Source of the DNA: Curvibacter sp. | GTDB lineage: Bacteria; Pseudomonadota; Gammaproteobacteria; Burkholderiales; Burkholderiaceae_C | Length of the DNA: 7,694 nt | Assembly (NCBI GenBank): GCA_003500955.1 | Contig: DNQP01000091.1 | Span: 1,030 to 8,723, forward strand | Direction: 5' to 3' | In this document: piece after piece, positions 5,329 through 7,694 of the stretch | Position numbering within the stretch: position 1 is the first letter of the stretch | Layout: every line of letters begins with the position of its first letter | Notes under the pieces: model-generated | The model's input: only the letters and a program-made list of their open reading frames with translations | Told to the model about the DNA's origin: nothing | The model's database searches: none | Translations under genes and position numbers: made by a program

Positions 5329-6582
5329 TCAGCCTTGCAGCCGGGCCAGGCCGAAGCCCGCGAGGTCGGTCTCGGGCGTGCGGCCGGCCACCAGATCGGC
5401 CAGCGCGCGAGCCGCGCCACAACCCAGAGTCCAGCCGCTGGAGCCGTGGCCGCAGTTGAGCCACAGGCCGGGGATGCCGCTGGCGCCCAGCAGGGGCGGC
5501 CCGTCAGGCAGCATGGCGCGCGTGCCCTTCCAGGTCTGCACACCGCTGGAGAGCACGGCCGCACCGGGGAACCAGTCCTGCAGCACTTTGTAGAGCGTCT
5601 GCACCGCTGCCTTGTTGTGCTGTTCGGCGCGTCCGCCGAGCTCGGCGCCGCCGCCGACACGCACCCGGTTGCCCAGGCGTGTGATGGCCACCTTGTAGCG
5701 TTCGTCCATCACGGCGCTGCGCGGGGCGTTGAGCGGCTCGCGCACGTTGGCGCTGACCGAGTAGCCGTGCACGGCGGCCAGGGGCAGTTTCAGGCCCAGG
5801 CCGCGCAGCAGGCGCGCCGAATCCGTACCGGCGCAAAGGACGGCGGCGTCGAAGCGCCGTGGCAGTCCTGCACCCGCGACATGCACATCGATCCCTGCGC
5901 CGGGCGTCAGGCGCTCGACCTCGGTGCTGAAGTCGAATTGCACGCCACGCGCGACGGCCGCGTTCTTGAGCAGCAGGGCGAACTGGCGGCAGTTGCCGGC
6001 CTCGTCGTCGGGCAGATGGACGGCGCCCAGGAAGGCGGTGTCCGGATTGAGGGCGGGTTCGATGGCGCGCGCCTCTTCGGCGCTGAGTTCGCGGTGGGCA
6101 ACCCCCTGGTCCTTGAGCAATTGCAGGCCGGCGCGCAACTGGGCCTGCTCTCGCTCGGAGCGCAGCAGCACCAGCAGGCCCGGGCTGCGATCGAATTCGA
6201 GCTCCAGCTCGTCGGCGATGGCGTGCAGACGGGTCTTGCTGTAGCGCGCCAGACCCTGCAGGGCGAGCCGGTTGCGCTGGGACGTGTCGGAAGAACAGGC
6301 GCGCCAGCTCTTCCACATCCAGGCCATGTCGCTGCCCGTGAGCGGCAGGCTGTGGCGCACTGGACGGTGGCGCGCGAAGAGCTGGCGCAGCACGCGCAGC
6401 GACATGCCCGGCGTCGCCCAGGGGGTGCTGTAGCCCGGAGCGATCAGGCCGCTGTTGGCGAAGCTGCCTTCCTCGGCGGCGGCGATGCGGCGCTCGAAGA
6501 CCGTGACCTCGTGGCCGTCGCGGGCGAGTTCCCAGGCGGTGGTGACGCCGATGATGCCGGCGCCGATGACTGCAATTTTCAT
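5329..6582 (-). CDS. dadA: DadA-type D-amino-acid dehydrogenase (FAD-dependent)
   Basis: 417 residues, slightly shorter than E. coli DadA (432). The family oxidatively deaminates D-amino acids to 2-oxo acids and ammonia, passing electrons to the respiratory chain, with the protein at the inner face of the cytoplasmic membrane. The FAD-binding Rossmann motif is at the start: VIGAGIIG (Gly7, Gly9, Gly12), with Glu30 (VFE) for the ribose. Next come FANSGLIAPGYSTPWATPG (about 41-59), typical of DadA, the acceptor-side strand VMDERYKVAITRLGNRVRVGG, WKGTRAMLPDGPPLLG (351-366) and NCGHGSSGWTLGCG (376-389), which closes the FAD site. The ATG at 6582 places the Rossmann motif at the usual distance. 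No Shine-Dalgarno sequence is seen upstream; the region is pyrimidine-rich. No alanine racemase (dadX) is adjacent, so a specific role in alanine catabolism is not shown. A related FAD amino-acid oxidase with another substrate is possible. Confidence 0.88.
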   Translation of the reverse strand: MKIAVIGAGIIGVTTAWELARDGHEVTVFERRIAAAEEGSFANSGLIAPGYSTPWATPGMSLRVLRQLFARHRPVRHSLPLTGSDMAWMWKSWRACSSDTSQRNRLALQGLARYSKTRLHAIADELELEFDRSPGLLVLLRSEREQAQLRAGLQLLKDQGVAHRELSAEEARAIEPALNPDTAFLGAVHLPDDEAGNCRQFALLLKNAAVARGVQFDFSTEVERLTPGAGIDVHVAGAGLPRRFDAAVLCAGTDSARLLRGLGLKLPLAAVHGYSVSANVREPLNAPRSAVMDERYKVAITRLGNRVRVGGGAELGGRAEQHNKAAVQTLYKVLQDWFPGAAVLSSGVQTWKGTRAMLPDGPPLLGASGIPGLWLNCGHGSSGWTLGCGAARALADLVAGRTPETDLAGFGLARLQG

Positions 6583-6630
6583 GAATGAGGAGAAAGATCC
6601 GCCGTCCGGATGTGCTGGCGGGATGGGGGA
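6583..6630 (-). other. short gap between amidase and dadA-like gene with a weak hairpin
   Basis: The 48-bp gap holds ATCCG (6597-6601) and CGGAT (6607-6611) as a 5-bp inverted repeat with a 5-nt loop. On the minus strand it is followed by CTTTCTCCTC, pyrimidine-rich but not a true T-run. It might act as a weak attenuating terminator between the two genes, or mean nothing. No promoter is convincing. Confidence 0.25.
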
Positions 6631-7694
6631 TTATGGTTGTTGTGGCCGCAGCAGTCGTTCGATCTGCTGCGAAATGTTGAGGACCGCATCATCGCGCATC
6701 GCGCCGTGCCAGACCATGAGGCCCACCGGCAGCTCGTCCGGCGCGTGGCAGGGCAGGCTCAGGGCGCAGCCATCGAGCATGTTGACCACGCCGGGGTTGC
6801 GCAGCAGCAGGCCGTTGAGGCGGAAGAAGGCCTCATCGCGCTCGGGGCCCGGCAGCACCTCGGCCAGCGGGGGCGCGATGACGGGCACGGTGGGCGAGAG
6901 CACAGCGTCAAAGCCGTCGAGAGCCTGCTCGACGCGCATGATCCAGTCGCGGCGCGCCCGCTGCAGGTCGATGTAGTCGGCCGCGCTGATGGCCGCACCC
7001 CGCTGGATGCGGGTCAGGACGCGCGGGTCGTACTGCGCGCCACGCCGGGTCAGCAGCTGACGGTGCCAGGCGTAGCTCTCCGCGGCGGAGAAGCCGCCGT
7101 TGGCCTGCAGACCAGCGAGCTCGTTCAACGCAGGCAGTGCCAGCTCGGTGATGCGGGCGCCCTGGGCGCGCACGGTCTGCAGCGTGCGCTCGAAGGCACG
7201 GGCCACGGTGCTGTCGATGCCGTCGAACATGAGTTGCGGCACCACGGCCAGGCGGTACTGCGCAAGCGGTGCCTCGCTGCGTACCACGCGGCGTGCGGCC
7301 AGGATCTCGTGCACCAGGATGGCGTCGCGCACCGAGCGCGTCATGGCGCAGGCCGTGTCCAGCGTAGAGGAGAGGGGCACCGTGCCGTCCAGGGGCACCA
7401 GGCGCTGGGTGCTCTTGAAGCCCACGATGCCGTGCAGGGCCGCGGGGATGCGGATCGAGCCGCCGGTGTCCGAACCCAGGCCGACGAAGGCCGCCCCGGT
7501 GACCACGGAGACGGCCGCGCCGCTGGACGAGCCGCCGGGCACGCGCGGCACATCGGTCGCCGTGGCGTTGGCCAGGATCTTGTGGTGCGGGTTGATGCCC
7601 ACACCCGAGTAGGCGAACTCGGTCATGTGGGTGCGCCCCACGAATGCCGCGCCGGCAGCCCGCAGGCGGGCGACGGCTGCGGCGTCCTGGTGTG
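6631..7694 (-). CDS. amidase-signature-family amidase, N-terminus outside window
   Basis: The frame is open from the window end (first full codon 7692-7690) to a TAA at 6631-6633, giving 353 visible residues. The amidase signature is complete: GGSSSG (visible 53-58), then LGSDTGGSIRIP (72-83). By alignment with the family spacing, Ser55 is the cis-Ser and Ser79 the nucleophile of the Ser-cisSer-Lys triad. The Lys lies further upstream and is not visible. The segment DAAAVARLRAAGAAFVGRTHMTEFAYSG before the signature matches the region usually seen there, so the GTG at 7641 is internal and not the start. The family hydrolyses carboxamides to acids and ammonia; members include general amidases, AtzF and GatA. 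The substrate cannot be told. GatA is unlikely because no gatB/gatC is near. The gene sits 48 bp upstream of the dadA-like gene on the same strand. Confidence 0.9.
   Translation of the reverse strand, partial: HQDAAAVARLRAAGAAFVGRTHMTEFAYSGVGINPHHKILANATATDVPRVPGGSSSGAAVSVVTGAAFVGLGSDTGGSIRIPAALHGIVGFKSTQRLVPLDGTVPLSSTLDTACAMTRSVRDAILVHEILAARRVVRSEAPLAQYRLAVVPQLMFDGIDSTVARAFERTLQTVRAQGARITELALPALNELAGLQANGGFSAAESYAWHRQLLTRRGAQYDPRVLTRIQRGAAISAADYIDLQRARRDWIMRVEQALDGFDAVLSPTVPVIAPPLAEVLPGPERDEAFFRLNGLLLRNPGVVNMLDGCALSLPCHAPDELPVGLMVWHGAMRDDAVLNISQQIERLLRPQQP

Noticed and set aside
4447..6588. Very long plus-strand open frame (713 codons) opposite the HDOD and dadA-like genes
   Set aside because: It is antisense to two well-supported genes with clear family motifs. 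Its composition (rich in Ala, Gly, Val, His, Gln, Arg) is the usual product of GC-rich third-position bias, and it has no recognisable domain.

Overview
High-GC, densely coded bacterial chromosome segment. Codon use (strong G/C third positions), gaps of 12-91 bp between genes, and the protein families present suggest a betaproteobacterium, probably Burkholderiales and possibly Comamonadaceae. That assignment is judged by eye from protein character, not from a search. There are no rRNA or tRNA genes, CRISPR arrays, transposases or integrases, and nothing looks recently transferred. Eight protein genes fill almost all of the window. Both end genes are cut by the window edges.

Layout. (1) 1-327, plus strand: C-terminal part of a short-chain dehydrogenase/reductase. 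(2) 324-1250, minus strand: a membrane-anchored alpha/beta hydrolase, converging on the first gene so that the two TAG stops share a CTAG. (3) 1327-2076, plus strand: an AraC-family regulator, divergent from the hydrolase across a short gap that holds both ribosome-binding sites, a GC hairpin and a candidate direct repeat. (4) 2089-7694, minus strand: five co-directional genes, read from high to low coordinate. These are an amidase-signature enzyme (cut by the window end), a DadA-type D-amino-acid dehydrogenase, an HDOD-domain protein, a metallo-beta-lactamase-fold hydrolase and the bifunctional NAD(P)H-hydrate repair enzyme Nnr. The AraC gene and nnr converge on a small inverted repeat.

How the genes may work together. 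The divergent AraC/hydrolase pair looks like a local regulator with its target. The HDOD and MBL genes overlap as ATGA and are almost certainly translated together; nnr follows 12 bp later, so these three form one operon. Both HDOD and MBL keep metal- or phosphohydrolase-type residues, so they may form a phosphoester-related signalling pair, but no substrate can be read from the sequence. The amidase and the D-amino-acid dehydrogenase could act in sequence on amide and D-amino-acid compounds. Nnr is metabolite-repair housekeeping and probably only shares the transcript.

I see no convincing new defence system or mobile system. The points most worth a second look are the HDOD-MBL pair, an 8-bp inverted repeat directly in front of the HDOD start, a decoy-like ATG with its own Shine-Dalgarno sequence in front of the hydrolase, and the fact that the only three CTAG tetranucleotides I could find all sit at stop codons of converging genes.
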